A DNA stretch of 64,000 bases from positions 186,001-250,000 of the forward strand of contig NZ_LT671417.1 in the NCBI RefSeq assembly GCF_900128445.1, in the 5' to 3' direction. The position numbers were made by a program, and so were the translations under genes. The notes under the pieces were generated by a model. It worked only from the letters and a program-made list of their open reading frames with translations, searched no databases and had not been told where the DNA came from. Shown piece after piece: positions 34,563 to 44,900 of this stretch. The DNA is from Thermophilibacter provencensis (GTDB lineage: Bacteria; Actinomycetota; Coriobacteriia; Coriobacteriales; Atopobiaceae). How positions within the stretch are numbered: position 1 is the first letter of the stretch; every line of letters begins with the position of its first letter.

Positions 34563-35849
34563 ATGGACCAGGAGACCTACGACGCCTACGTCGCCATCCT
34601 CGAGGAGGAGCTCGTCTGTGCGATGGGCTGCACCGAGCCCATCGCCGTGGCCTACTGTGCCGCGCTCGCGCGCCAGACGCTCGGGGCGCTGCCCGAGCGC
34701 GTGAGCGTTGCCGCCTCGGCAAACATCATCAAGAACGTGAAGAGCGTCGTCGTGCCCAACACGGGCGGCGCGCGCGGCATCGAGGCCGCCGCAGCGGCGG
34801 GCGTGGTCGCGGGCAACGCGGACGCCAAGCTCGAGGTCCTAGCCGGCGTGACCGGGGAAGAGATCGCCACGATGCGCGATTTTCTCGCCACGCACGAGGT
34901 CAGCGTCTCGCCGAGCGAGCGCCCGTGGATCTTCGACATCCAGGTGCGCGTCTCGGGTGACGGCCACGAGGCGCTCTGCGAGATCGCCGGTTCGCACACC
35001 AACGTCATCCACGTGGAGCGCGACGGAAAGGTTCTTCTCAGCGAGCCCTTCGAGGAGTCCGCAGGCGAGAGGGACGCCGGGACGGACCGCGGCTGCCTTT
35101 CCATCGAGAAGATCGTCGAGTTTGCCGGCGCGGTGGAGATGGATGACGTGAAGCAGCTGCTCGGCCGACAGATCGCCTGCAACATGGCTATCGCGCGAGA
35201 GGGCCTGGAGGGCGAGTGGGGCGCCAACATCGGAAGCGTGCTGCTCTCCGCATACGGCGACGGCGTGGCCAACCGCGCCAAGGCCTGGGCCGCCGCAGGA
35301 TCCGACGCGCGCATGGGCGGCTGCGAGCTGCCCGTGGTCATCAACTCCGGCAGCGGCAACCAGGGCATCACCGCCAGCGTCCCCGTGATCGTCTACGCGC
35401 GGGAGCTGGACGTCTCCCACGAGGAGCTGCTGCGAGCGCTCGTAGTGTCCAACCTCGTGACCATCCACCTCAAGACCGGCATCGGCCGCCTCTCCGCCTA
35501 CTGCGGCGCCACGAGCGCGGGCGCTGGCGCGGCGGCCGGCATCACCTACCTCTATGGCGGGCGCGCGGACGAAATCGCACACACCGTGGTGAACGCCATC
35601 GCCATCGACTCCGGCATGGTCTGTGACGGCGCCAAGGCGAGCTGCGCGGCAAAGATCGCGAGCGCGGTCGAGGCGGGACTTCTGGGCATGCAGATGCAAA
35701 TCCAGGGCAAGCAGTTCTACGGCGGCGACGGCATCGTGGTCAAGGGCGTGGAGAACACGATTCGCAACGTAGGCGTTCTGGCGGCCCAGGGCATGCGCGA
35801 GACCGACCGGACGATCATCGAGCTCATGTGCGGGTCCGGCGCATGCTAG
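34563..35849 (+). CDS. cyuA: L-cysteine desulfidase (UPF0597/CyuA family)
   Basis: A 428-residue enzyme of the family that breaks L-cysteine into pyruvate, ammonia and sulfide with a 4Fe-4S cluster. Seen are the N-terminal VCAMGCTEPIAVAY with its cluster-type Cys, the glycine-rich VPNTGGARGIEAAAAAG, IVINSGSGNQGITASVPV-like VVINSGSGNQGITASVPV, YCGATSAGAGAAAGITYL and MVCDGAKASCAAKI. The ATG at 34563 with GGAAGGAG is the start; the frame happens to be open for more than 3 kb upstream as an antisense shadow. It diverges from an amino-acid ABC importer, which suggests an uptake-and-breakdown module for cysteine or cystine. Older annotation calls such proteins serine dehydratase-like. Confidence 0.88.
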   Translation: MDQETYDAYVAILEEELVCAMGCTEPIAVAYCAALARQTLGALPERVSVAASANIIKNVKSVVVPNTGGARGIEAAAAAGVVAGNADAKLEVLAGVTGEEIATMRDFLATHEVSVSPSERPWIFDIQVRVSGDGHEALCEIAGSHTNVIHVERDGKVLLSEPFEESAGERDAGTDRGCLSIEKIVEFAGAVEMDDVKQLLGRQIACNMAIAREGLEGEWGANIGSVLLSAYGDGVANRAKAWAAAGSDARMGGCELPVVINSGSGNQGITASVPVIVYARELDVSHEELLRALVVSNLVTIHLKTGIGRLSAYCGATSAGAGAAAGITYLYGGRADEIAHTVVNAIAIDSGMVCDGAKASCAAKIASAVEAGLLGMQMQIQGKQFYGGDGIVVKGVENTIRNVGVLAAQGMRETDRTIIELMCGSGAC

Positions 35850-35851
35850 AC

Positions 35852-35878
35852 GCGCAAAAGGGACAGGCACTTTTGCAC
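35852..35878. repeat. 3'-end palindrome after cyuA
   Basis: Arms GCGCAAAAG and CTTTTGCAC around GGACAGGCA, beginning 2 nt after the stop codon. One arm base is mismatched relative to other copies. Confidence 0.85.
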
Positions 35879-36091
35879 GGTCTGGGCTCGCATTTCCGTA
35901 ATAACGCGTCTATGCGCGCGGCCTTTCAGGCGCATGAGCGCACCTGCGGCCGAGGTCGCCAGCGTAGCCAGTGAGCGAGCCGCCCGCGCCCGACACGCAA
36001 TGCCGGAGCGCGGCGTTACGCGGGATCGCCAGGGGTCTGCCGCATCCGGTCACACCCCTTCACTCCGCACGTCCTATGAGGATGCAAAAGC
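35879..36091. other. Gap between two palindromes without a gene
   Basis: About 210 bp between the repeats at 35852 and 36092. No ORF with protein-like character, tRNA or hairpin of note was seen. Confidence 0.5.
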
Positions 36092-36118
36092 GTGCAAAAG
36101 TGCCTGTCACTTTTGCAC
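36092..36118. repeat. 3'-end palindrome overlapping the tsaD end
   Basis: Arms GTGCAAAAG and CTTTTGCAC around TGCCTGTCA. It supplies the last residues VQK and the stop of the TsaB-RimI-TsaD gene, the same ending the repeat at 28398 gives to the lipoprotein relic. Confidence 0.9.
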
Positions 36119-38599
36119 GGTCCACACGGGCGGGACGGGGGCGTCGGGCGTGGACCAGGCGCCGAGCGGCGCGTTGGGGTCCGCGTCCAGCGTGAGGGGC
36201 GAGAAGGACCCGGCGCGGAAGCTCCGCAGCGCCGCGATGCCAATCATCGCCGCGTTGTCGCCGCATGCCCGCATGGGCGGAACCGTCACGCGCACGCCGC
36301 GCTTCTCGAGCGCCGCCTTGTACGCAGCGCGCAGGCCCGGGTTGGCCGCCACGCCGCCGCCGACGCAGAAGTCCGACACGCCGGTCTCCTCCACCGCGGT
36401 CACGGCCTTGGCCACCTGCACGTCGATGACCGCCGCCTCGAAGCTCGCGGCCAGATCGGGAAGGTTGATCGCCCGCCCGGCGCGGTTCTCGCCCTCGATG
36501 TAGGTGATGACGGCGGTCTTGAGGCCGGAGAGGCTGAAGCTGTAGTCCCCGCTGTGCATCATCGCGCGCGGGAAGTGGATGGCCTTGGGGTTGCCCTGCG
36601 CGGAGAGCTTGGAGATCACGGGGCCTCCGGGGTAGCCCAGCCCGAGCGCCTTGGCCACCTTGTCGAAGGCCTCGCCCACCGCGTCGTCAATCGTGGCGCC
36701 GAGAAGGACGTAGTCACCCCAGGCGCGCACGTGCACGAGCATGGTGTTGCCGCCGGAGACGATGCTCGCCACGAAGGGCGGCTCGAGGTCGGGCGTCTCG
36801 AAGAGGTTGGCCATGAGGTGGCCCTCGAGGTGGTGCACGGCTATGAGCGGCAGGTCGGCGGCCGCGCAGAGGCCCTTGGCGAAGGCCACGCCCACCACGA
36901 GCGCGCCCACGAGGCCCGGCCCCGCCGTGCACCCCACCGCCGCGAGGTCGGCCGGCGTCAGCGTGTCCACGCCAAAGTGCTCGCCGGCGCGCGCGAGCGT
37001 CTCCTCGAAGACGCCCACGATCGCCTCGGTGTGCTTGCGGGAGGCGATCTCGGGCACCACGCCGCCAAAGCGTGCGTGGAAGTCGATCTGCGTGGCCACC
37101 ACGTTGGCGCAGACCACGCCATGGGAGTCCGTCACGGCCATGGCCGTCTCGTCGCAGGAGGACTCGATGGTGAGGACGAGCGGGCCGGCGGCGGCAATCG
37201 CGGCCTCGGCCTCCGCGCTGCGCGGTGCGCACTCGATGGGCCACGGGCGGATGGAGGGCGCGGGCTCGGGGTGGTCGTCCCCACCGCCCACGGCATCGGC
37301 GGCCAGCGGCAGCGGCGCGCGCAGAATCAGCGCGTCGTGGGCGGACTCGCCTGCGCCGGCCGGATAGTAGCCGGGACGCCGCCCCTCCTCCGCCAGGCCA
37401 AGTGCCACATAGAGGGCGCGGGCCGGGTCGTTCTGGGCGTCCACCTCGAGGGAGAGCGTGTGCGCGCCGAGCATCTGCGCGTCGTAGGCCACGCGGGCCA
37501 CGAGGCGCCGCGCGATGCCCTCGCGCCGGCGCGCCGCGTCCACGACGACCTCCTCGACCTCGAAGTCCGCCCCGGCGAGCACGCCGCCCGCGAAGCCGAT
37601 GATCTGGCCCTGGTCGTGCGCGACCCACCAGCTGCGACCGGGCTGCGTGAGCTCCTCGTAGAAGAGCCTCTCGCTCCACGGCGTGTGGGCGGAGCCCTCG
37701 TAGGTCGCCGCCTCGAGCGCGGCCACGGCGGAGGTGTCGTTGACGGTCATGGGGCGCAGCTGCAGGTGGATGCCGGCAAGGGCGTCATCGACGCCGGTGA
37801 GCTCAACCGTTGCCGGCGCCTTGAGGCCCAGGCGGGTGCGCTCTGCCTCCTCGGCGTCAGACAGGCGCGTGTAGATGGGCAGCACGAGCGCCGGGTCGCC
37901 GGACTGGTCGGCGGGCCCGGAAAAGACGCCGGCCTCCGCGGCGGCGCGCAGCAGTCCCTCGCCCGTGGGGTACCACGCCTCCTCCGGCGAGAAGTGCGAG
38001 AAGCCCGCGGCCTCGAAGCGCGCACGATACTTGGCCAGGCCATTGCCCGTGAGCGTGAGCTCGGCGGCGTCCGCGCGCTCCGCCCAGGCGGCCACGCAGG
38101 CGTCCGCCTTGACGACGGTCTCGGCGGCGAAGGTGCGGTGCGCGCCGGCGTCGTCGAGCCGGTAGATGCCGGGATAGACCTCGCCGCGCATAGCGTCTCC
38201 CGCCACGGCAAGCGTGCCACGGACGCCGGCCGCGTGCGCGGCCCAGGCCATCGCGTCGAGCGCGGAGGCGCCGAAGAGCGGACGGCCCAGCCCGCAGGCC
38301 AGGCCCTTCGCCGTCGCCACGCCAATGCGCACACCCGTGAACGAGCCCGGGCCGCGACCGGTGAGGACGGCGTCGACGTCGGCCATCGAGAGGCCTGCGT
38401 CCGCGAGCGCCTGGCGCGCGGTCCCCACGAGCTCCACGTTGGCCTGGCGGCGGCACAGGTGGTCGCGCGCGGCCAGCACGGTGACGCGGCCTTCCGCGGC
38501 CACGCGCGCGACGGCGCACGCCAGCATGTCCGTGGACGTGTCCAGCGCGAGGACGATCTTCTCGACAGGGATCGATGCTCCGGGGTTCTTCTCGCTCAT
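36107..38599 (-). CDS. TsaB-RimI-TsaD triple fusion protein
   Basis: One 830-residue ORF joins three proteins. Residues about 14-245 are TsaB (VLALDTSTDMLACAV, GRGPGSFTGVRIGVATAKGL). Residues about 278-430 are a RimI-like GNAT acetyltransferase (RPMTVNDTSAV, VEEVVVDAARRREGIARRLV, YVALGLAEEGRRPGYY). After a Pro/Asp-rich linker, residues about 474-815 are TsaD (VLTIESSCDETAMAV, GGVVPEIASRKHTEAI, metal ligands in AVHHLEGHLMANLF, GGGVAANPGLR). TsaB and TsaD form the t6A-transferase core that modifies tRNAs reading ANN codons; RimI acetylates ribosomal S18. Fusion fixes 1:1:1 amounts. The ATG at 38599 begins MSEKNPGASIPVEKIVLALD; upstream frame is open but not protein-like. TsaE is encoded at 50233. 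Confidence 0.94.
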   Translation of the reverse strand: MSEKNPGASIPVEKIVLALDTSTDMLACAVARVAAEGRVTVLAARDHLCRRQANVELVGTARQALADAGLSMADVDAVLTGRGPGSFTGVRIGVATAKGLACGLGRPLFGASALDAMAWAAHAAGVRGTLAVAGDAMRGEVYPGIYRLDDAGAHRTFAAETVVKADACVAAWAERADAAELTLTGNGLAKYRARFEAAGFSHFSPEEAWYPTGEGLLRAAAEAGVFSGPADQSGDPALVLPIYTRLSDAEEAERTRLGLKAPATVELTGVDDALAGIHLQLRPMTVNDTSAVAALEAATYEGSAHTPWSERLFYEELTQPGRSWWVAHDQGQIIGFAGGVLAGADFEVEEVVVDAARRREGIARRLVARVAYDAQMLGAHTLSLEVDAQNDPARALYVALGLAEEGRRPGYYPAGAGESAHDALILRAPLPLAADAVGGGDDHPEPAPSIRPWPIECAPRSAEAEAAIAAAGPLVLTIESSCDETAMAVTDSHGVVCANVVATQIDFHARFGGVVPEIASRKHTEAIVGVFEETLARAGEHFGVDTLTPADLAAVGCTAGPGLVGALVVGVAFAKGLCAAADLPLIAVHHLEGHLMANLFETPDLEPPFVASIVSGGNTMLVHVRAWGDYVLLGATIDDAVGEAFDKVAKALGLGYPGGPVISKLSAQGNPKAIHFPRAMMHSGDYSFSLSGLKTAVITYIEGENRAGRAINLPDLAASFEAAVIDVQVAKAVTAVEETGVSDFCVGGGVAANPGLRAAYKAALEKRGVRVTVPPMRACGDNAAMIGIAALRSFRAGSFSPLTLDADPNAPLGAWSTPDAPVPPVWTVQK

Positions 38600-38816
38600 T
38601 GCGGCTCTTCTCGCTCGGCGTTTCAACCCATTCAGTGTAGCCACTCCGCCCGACACGCGCATGACCCGGAGTTTGCTCGTGCAAATCTCCGGACAAAAAC
38701 GCCCAATTTCATAGTTTTCCCAGTTGGGGCGAGAAGAACCCGCAGAGCTTGCTCGTGCAAACGCGAGGGGCGCAAGGGGGGCGGCAGCCCATGACGGACC
38801 GCCGCCCCGACGAAAA

Positions 38817-38847
38817 CCTGACAAACGACCCTGTCACCTTTGTCAGG
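38817..38847. repeat. Palindrome, TGACAAA-arm type, overlapping GH3 end
   Basis: Arms CCTGACAAA and TTTGTCAGG around a centre with ACCCTGTCACC. The stop codon of the GH3 gene (38843-38845) is inside it. Same class as 48400-48482 and 50200-50226. Confidence 0.85.
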
Positions 38848-41800
38848 AAATGCGCCGCTCCTTACGGGACTTGAGGACGCCGCGGACGGTGAGGCCCGCG
38901 ATCGCCACGAGGCCCACGGCGGCAACGCCGGTGATGCCCCAGCGGATCTGGTCGGCCTTCTGCATGCCGCCCACGCCGGAGGTGTAGTGGCTGCCGGGCA
39001 TGGCGCCGTTCATGCAGTGCGTGTTGGCCATCACGTAGAGCAGGTGATGCACGGCATCGCGCGCGTAGCGATACTGCAGGGGGTCGTTCTCGTCAAAGGT
39101 CCAGGTGTCGGTGGGATCGCTCGCGGTGAGCTTGGAGTCCGCGCCCGCCTCAATCATCTGGCCCGCGTTCATGAAGACGCCCGTGTCCGCGTTGTCCGTG
39201 ATAATCCAACCGTCGAAGCCCCATTCGGTGCGGACAATGCCGGTGATGAGGTCGTAGTCGCCGCCGACCCACGTGGCGCCGATGCGGTTGAACGCGGTCA
39301 TGAGGCCCTGACAGGCCGCCATCGTGGTGGTGGCGTTCTCGTAGGTGCCATCGCCCGTCTCGCGGACGTAGTTGACCTCGACGTCACCGACCTTCATGCA
39401 CATCTCGAAGGGGCGCAGATAGATCTCGCGTGCGGACTGCTCGTTAAGCCAGGTCGCCATCGAGTACTGGCCGGTGCGGTCGCCGCGGTGGTTCTCCTGG
39501 TCGTTGAAGGCAAAGTGCTTGATGAGCGTGTAGACGCCCTTCTCGGCAGCGCCCTTGACCTCCTGCGATGCCAGGGCGCCCGAGAGGAACCCGTCCTCGG
39601 AGAAGTACTCGCCGGCACGGCCGGAGAAGGCGGTGCGGTTGATGTTCATGGCCGGGGCGTACCAGCCAGTGGCACCGCCGTAGAGGCTCTCGTCGCCGAT
39701 GCAGATGCCCAGCTCGTAGGCGAGCTCGACATTCCAGGTCTGCGCGACCATCGCGGGGTTGCAGAAGGTCATGCCGATGCCGCCCCAGCTCCAGCCGGAG
39801 GTCGAGTCGGCGTCGGTGCCGGCCGGCTTCTCCACGGAGGCGATGTAGTCGGTGCCATAGCCCGCCTGCGTGATCAGGATGTCGTAGTCCTCGGGGGTGA
39901 GCTGGTCGAGCAGGTCGTCCCAGGCCGGGTCGTCATACTCGAGGCCGCGCATCTGAATGAGCGTGAGGCCGTTCTTGGCACCGTAGACGAGGTCGCCCTC
40001 CCATTCTTGGACGTCGGGGTTACCCGAGTCGGTGGAGTCGAGCTGCGCGATGAGCTCCGCGGAGGCGGTCTTGCCGTAGGTATAGCTCACGCCGTCATCG
40101 CCGTTTATCTCGTTGCCCCAGGTGGAGACCTGCGAGGTGGGCTCGCCGTCGTGCGTGGGGAAGGTGCCCGTCCAGTCGGAGCGGGTGAGGTAGGTGAGGT
40201 CGCCCGCGGCGTCATCGAGGCGGTTGGTGACCTCCTCGCCCGTGAGCGTGTCCGTGGCGTAGGTGGTGGTGTCCACCTCGGCGTTGTCGGGCACGTAGGT
40301 GGCCGTCATGGCAACGTTGCCCTCGACGGCCGCGCCCTTGGCGGCGAGCACGTTGTTCACGGCCTCGTGGGAGTCGCCGGCGGCGGTCACGTAGTAGGTG
40401 CCCGCGTCGAGGATCCAGGTCTTGGCGCCCAGGTAGTCATAGGAGGCGAGCTGGGACTCTTCGAAGACGATCTCCACGGTCTGGGACTCGCCGGGCTCGA
40501 GGAGCTGCGTCTTGGCAAAGCCCACGAGCGTGACGGCGGCCTTCTCCACGCCGTTGGCGCGGTCATAGTCCGTATACGGTGACTGCGCGTAGAGCTCCAC
40601 CACGTCCTTGCCGGCGACGCCGCCGGTGTTGGTGACGGTCACCGTGGCGGTGCACTCGCCGCCATCCCACGTGGTCTCGAAGTCGGACCACTCGAAGGTG
40701 GTATAGCTGAGGCCGTAGCCAAAGGGATAGCAGACCTCGGCGGCATAGTCGAAGTCGCCGGCGTTGCCCTGGCCGAGCACGACATCCTCGTAGCGGGTCT
40801 CATAATAGCGATACCCGACGTAGATGCCCTCCTCGTAGGAGACGTAGTTGTACTTGGTGAGCTCGCCGGACTCGTCGAGGTACTGGTAGTCGCCGAAGTT
40901 CTGCGCGGCAGGGGCGGAGAGCGGGTCAGCGGCGAAGGTGTCCTTGGTGCGGCCGGAGGGGTTCACGTCACCGGCGAGCACGCTCGCGAGGGAGTCGATG
41001 CCGTAGGTCCCGAGGGACGGGGCATAGAGGACCGACTTGATGTTGGGGAACTGCTCGAGCCAGTCGAGCTCCAGCGCGTTGTTGGACGTGATGAGCAGGA
41101 CGGTGTTGTCGAAGTTGTCGTTCAGGTACTGCAGGATCTCGAGCTCCGTGGAGTCGGGCTCCAGGTAGGTGCGCGCCTGGTCCTCAGCGTTCGAGGCGTG
41201 GTTGTACATGGAGCGCGGCATGTCGCGGCCCTCGCCGGCCACGCGCTTGAGCACGAAGACGGGCGTGGTGCCCTCGAGCGAGTCGAGCACGCCGGCATCC
41301 TGCATCACGGAGAGCGGGCACTCGTTGATGGAGAAGTCCTCGTCGTCGCCATAGCTCACCGAGCCGGAGCCCATCACGTACTCGGAGCCCGCGCCAGAGG
41401 CGTAGAACTCGACGAGCGTCTGGTTGACCTTGAGCCCGGCCGCCTCCATCGCGGGCGTGACGGCGTCCACGGTCTCGCCCTCGACGCCCATCGTGGACGC
41501 GAGGATGCCGGCGCTGCCCGTCCCGAGCGAGCGAGAGTTTCCGCTCACGAAGGAGAGCGTGGTTCCCTCGGCCGGCGGCAGGGACGCGTCGTCGTTCTCG
41601 AGAAGGACGATGCCCTCGGCAGCAATCTGCTTGTCGAGCTCCCCCTCGTAGGCCGCGAGGTCCTCGCGGGACTTGTGGTCGGCCTTGTTGTACTCGAGGT
41701 CGAGGCCCTCCGTGTTGACGCCGGAGTTGTCCCAGCCCTGCTCGACGCCGAGGTACGAGTTGATGACCTGCGTGTAGTTGGGGAGGATGGCGTTGGCCGC

Positions 41801-41899
41801 CACGATGAGGGCGATAAACACCACGGCGAGCACCGCGCCCACGACGCGCGCCACGATGCGGCCTGCTCCGCCCTTCTTCTTTGGTTGCTTATCTGACAT
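38843..41899 (-). CDS. GH3 beta-glucosidase, domain-permuted, membrane-anchored
   Basis: A 1018-residue family 3 glycoside hydrolase in which the usual domain order is reversed. The (alpha/beta)6 C-domain comes first (about residues 70-370, IVLLENDDASLPPAEGTTLSF, AGDVNPSGRTKDTFAADP), then a fibronectin-III-like domain (YPFGYGLSYTTFEWSDFE), then the catalytic barrel with the nucleophile Asp near residue 900 in FDGWIITDNADTG. The N-terminus has a basic tract and a TM helix (VVGAVLAVVFIALIVAANAI); a second TM helix and a basic tail end the protein, so it is probably held outside the cell at both ends. It likely frees glucose or xylose from beta-glycosides. It follows a second permuted GH3 gene on the same strand, 85 bp away. 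Confidence 0.9.
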   Translation of the reverse strand: MSDKQPKKKGGAGRIVARVVGAVLAVVFIALIVAANAILPNYTQVINSYLGVEQGWDNSGVNTEGLDLEYNKADHKSREDLAAYEGELDKQIAAEGIVLLENDDASLPPAEGTTLSFVSGNSRSLGTGSAGILASTMGVEGETVDAVTPAMEAAGLKVNQTLVEFYASGAGSEYVMGSGSVSYGDDEDFSINECPLSVMQDAGVLDSLEGTTPVFVLKRVAGEGRDMPRSMYNHASNAEDQARTYLEPDSTELEILQYLNDNFDNTVLLITSNNALELDWLEQFPNIKSVLYAPSLGTYGIDSLASVLAGDVNPSGRTKDTFAADPLSAPAAQNFGDYQYLDESGELTKYNYVSYEEGIYVGYRYYETRYEDVVLGQGNAGDFDYAAEVCYPFGYGLSYTTFEWSDFETTWDGGECTATVTVTNTGGVAGKDVVELYAQSPYTDYDRANGVEKAAVTLVGFAKTQLLEPGESQTVEIVFEESQLASYDYLGAKTWILDAGTYYVTAAGDSHEAVNNVLAAKGAAVEGNVAMTATYVPDNAEVDTTTYATDTLTGEEVTNRLDDAAGDLTYLTRSDWTGTFPTHDGEPTSQVSTWGNEINGDDGVSYTYGKTASAELIAQLDSTDSGNPDVQEWEGDLVYGAKNGLTLIQMRGLEYDDPAWDDLLDQLTPEDYDILITQAGYGTDYIASVEKPAGTDADSTSGWSWGGIGMTFCNPAMVAQTWNVELAYELGICIGDESLYGGATGWYAPAMNINRTAFSGRAGEYFSEDGFLSGALASQEVKGAAEKGVYTLIKHFAFNDQENHRGDRTGQYSMATWLNEQSAREIYLRPFEMCMKVGDVEVNYVRETGDGTYENATTTMAACQGLMTAFNRIGATWVGGDYDLITGIVRTEWGFDGWIITDNADTGVFMNAGQMIEAGADSKLTASDPTDTWTFDENDPLQYRYARDAVHHLLYVMANTHCMNGAMPGSHYTSGVGGMQKADQIRWGITGVAAVGLVAIAGLTVRGVLKSRKERRIS

Positions 41900-41984
41900 G
41901 AGGTAATGCTCCGTTCATGACACGTGAGGCCGGGCCAGGGCGAGAAGAACCTCTCGCCCCGGCCCGACGGACTAACAATTGGCG

Positions 41985-44900
41985 TTAGAAGCCCATGCCG
42001 AGCGAAGAGACGGACGGATCATCCTGCTCGGCGAAGGACGCGGCACCCGCGGTCAGCGAGAGGTCCTCGTAGCTCGTCCCAAACACCTCGTTGTAGGCCG
42101 CCAGGAAGTCCTGAACGGGAATGCGGTGCGTGTAGGTGGCATAGAAGACGCCGGAGCCCCAGCCGAGGTCAAGCTGACCCCAGTCGTAGTAGAAGCCGTC
42201 CTGGGCGTAGGTAATCTGGTCCTTCTCGACCTTGGCGGCTACGGGCTCGCCCTTCTCGTTCTTGATGACGAGCGTGGCGGCTCCCGAGCCAGACCCCTCA
42301 AGCTCCCACGTGCCGGTGGACGAGACCTTGTTGGCAGCGTTGAGCCTCAGGGTGCCATTGCAGTAGAGGTTCAGCGGAACGCCACTCTCCTGGATGAAGG
42401 AGTACTTGTAGCTGTCCTGCGTCGTAGCCGTCACGAGAATCTGGTTGGACCAGCTACCCTTGATGTCGTAGTTCATGTACCCGTTCATGACAACCTCATC
42501 GCCGGGCTGCATCACGGTTCCGTTGACGTCCCAGCCGTCGAAGATCATGAACTGGCCCTCATAGGGGTTCTCGGGCAGGGTGAAGGAGTCACCCGCGCCA
42601 ACGGTCACGCTCTCGGGGTCAGTACCGCTGACGTCGTCGCTGCCGGACGCATACGTGACGGTATAGGTAGGCTGCTCGACCTCCTTGAAGCTGGAGCCAG
42701 CGGCGTTGGCGGCCTTCACGAACTCATAGCGAGAGAGCATGGCCGACCCAGAGCCAGGGCCAAACGCGGTCTCGATGTCGGCAGAGAAGGTATAGACGCC
42801 GTCCTTCTCCTCGACCTTGACCTCGCTGCCGCCGTCAGCGGTGAGCTCAAGGCCCTTGGAGTCATCGTAGGCCCACTTGCCCGAGATCACATTCGTCCAG
42901 AAGAGCTTGCTGATGGTGAGCGCGAAGGTACCGTCATCGTAGAAGTCAACGCCCACGCTCGCCGTGGTCTCGGCGCCCGTGCTCTTGGCAATGTCGACGG
43001 CGCTGACCATAGCCGGCTTGGCCTCCTCTCCGCCCTCGCTCTGAACGCCGATCTGCGTGTCGTGCGCGAGGCCGTTCATGGCGAGAGAGTTGGCGTTCAC
43101 GTAGAGGATGCGATGGACCGCGCCAAAGACGGCGTCCTGGATGATGGGGTCGCTCGAATAGTCATCCTGGAGCAGGACCTCGTCGGTGTTTATGTAGCCG
43201 GTGCCGCCGAGCCAGGCGTGGGAGCCGTTGAGCAGGCCGTCGATGGTGTTCATGAAGTCGGTCTCGTAGGCGTCGGTCAGCGTGATGCCGCGATAGCCCT
43301 GCTCGCCCTCGGAGAACTCCTTGAGCAGGCTCGGGCTCGCGCCCGTCCACCACATGCCCAGGCGGTTGAAGCCGGTCATGACGCCGTTGGCGTGGCCCTC
43401 GGTCATCGCCTTGGCGAAGGGCTTGAGATAGATCTCGCGCAGGGTCTGCTCGTTCGCCCACGAGGGGACGCCGTGACGGTAGGTCTCCTGGTCGTTGGCG
43501 GCGAAGTGCTTCATGTAGGTGACGCCGCCCTTGTCCATGAGGCCCTTGACCTCGGCAGAGATGGCGTTGCCGGCGAGGAACGGGTCCTCAGAGTAGTACT
43601 CGTGGTTGCGGCCGGAGTACGGCGTGCGGTGGTTGTTGCAGCTAAAGCCATAGAGGCCGAGCGTCTTGGTGTCTGCAGAGGAGCCGTGGAGCAGGTTCTC
43701 GCCGATCATCTGGCCGACCCTGCTGGAAAGGTTGCGGTCAAAGGCCGCCGTACGCCATGCGGTCATGGGGAACGGAATCGCCGTGAGGCCGGAGATGGCA
43801 AGGGTCGTCGAGCGGCCGTTGGATCCATCGCCGTTGGTCGTCTGAGGCTTGCCGATCACGGGAAGCGCCGTCTGGTCGTCGGCGATGAGCGAGACTGCCT
43901 CCTCGTAGGTGAGCTTGGAGATGAGGGCCTCCCACTCAGGGTCGTCATAGTCCTTGCCGCGCATGTCGACGAGCATGAGATCGGAGTCGGTCTTGCCAAA
44001 CTCGTGGGCGGGCACGGAGCTCGGGTCGCCCGAGTTGGCCTTGTACTGGACGGGCTTCGCCATGTCGGCGACCTCGTCGGTGTACACGAGGTGGATGGCC
44101 TCCTTGGGATACGTCCCCTCCCAGTTGGAGCGGCTGAGCCACGTGATGTGGTTGTGCTCCTTCATGGTCTCGTTCTTGTTGGGGTCGACGTCGTCAAAGA
44201 GGTTGGTGATCTTGACGCCCGTGACCGACGTCGCAAAGACCTCGTTGTCCTGCTCGGGGTTGTTCCAGACAAAGGTGAGATCGGCATCGCCGTCCGCGGT
44301 CATACCGTCCGCGACGGTCTTGCCCTTGGCGGCGAGGATGTTGTTGACGGCCTCGTGCGAGCCGTTGCCGATGGTGAGGTAGTAGTCGCCGGCCTCGAGG
44401 ATGTAGGTCTTGGCCCCCTCGGAGTCGTAGGTCTCAAGCTCACTCATGGGCACGTGAACCGTCACGTCCTCGGAGGCGCCGGCGGCGATTGCGCCGGACT
44501 TCTCGTAGCCCGCGAGCTGGATGGCCGACTGCTCGAGACCGTTCGACTCGTCATAGGCGGTGTAGGGCTTCTGGAGATAGACGGTCACCGAGTGCTTGCC
44601 CTCGACGTCACCGGTGTTGGTGACCTTGACAGTGACGTCGAAGCCGTCCTCGACCTCGGCGACCTTGAAGTCGGAATACTCGAACGTCGTATAGCTGAGG
44701 CCATAGCCGAAGGGGTAGGCCACGAGCGAGGAGTAGTCGAAGTCGCCAACGCCATCGACGCCCAGGACCTTGTCCTCGTAGCGGGTCTCATAGTAGCGAT
44801 AGCCCACGTAGATGCTCTCGGCATACACGATGTTGCGACGCCAGTGGCTGCCCTTGTCCTTATCGATGGGCGGCTTCCAGTAGTCGATCTCCTTCTGGAC

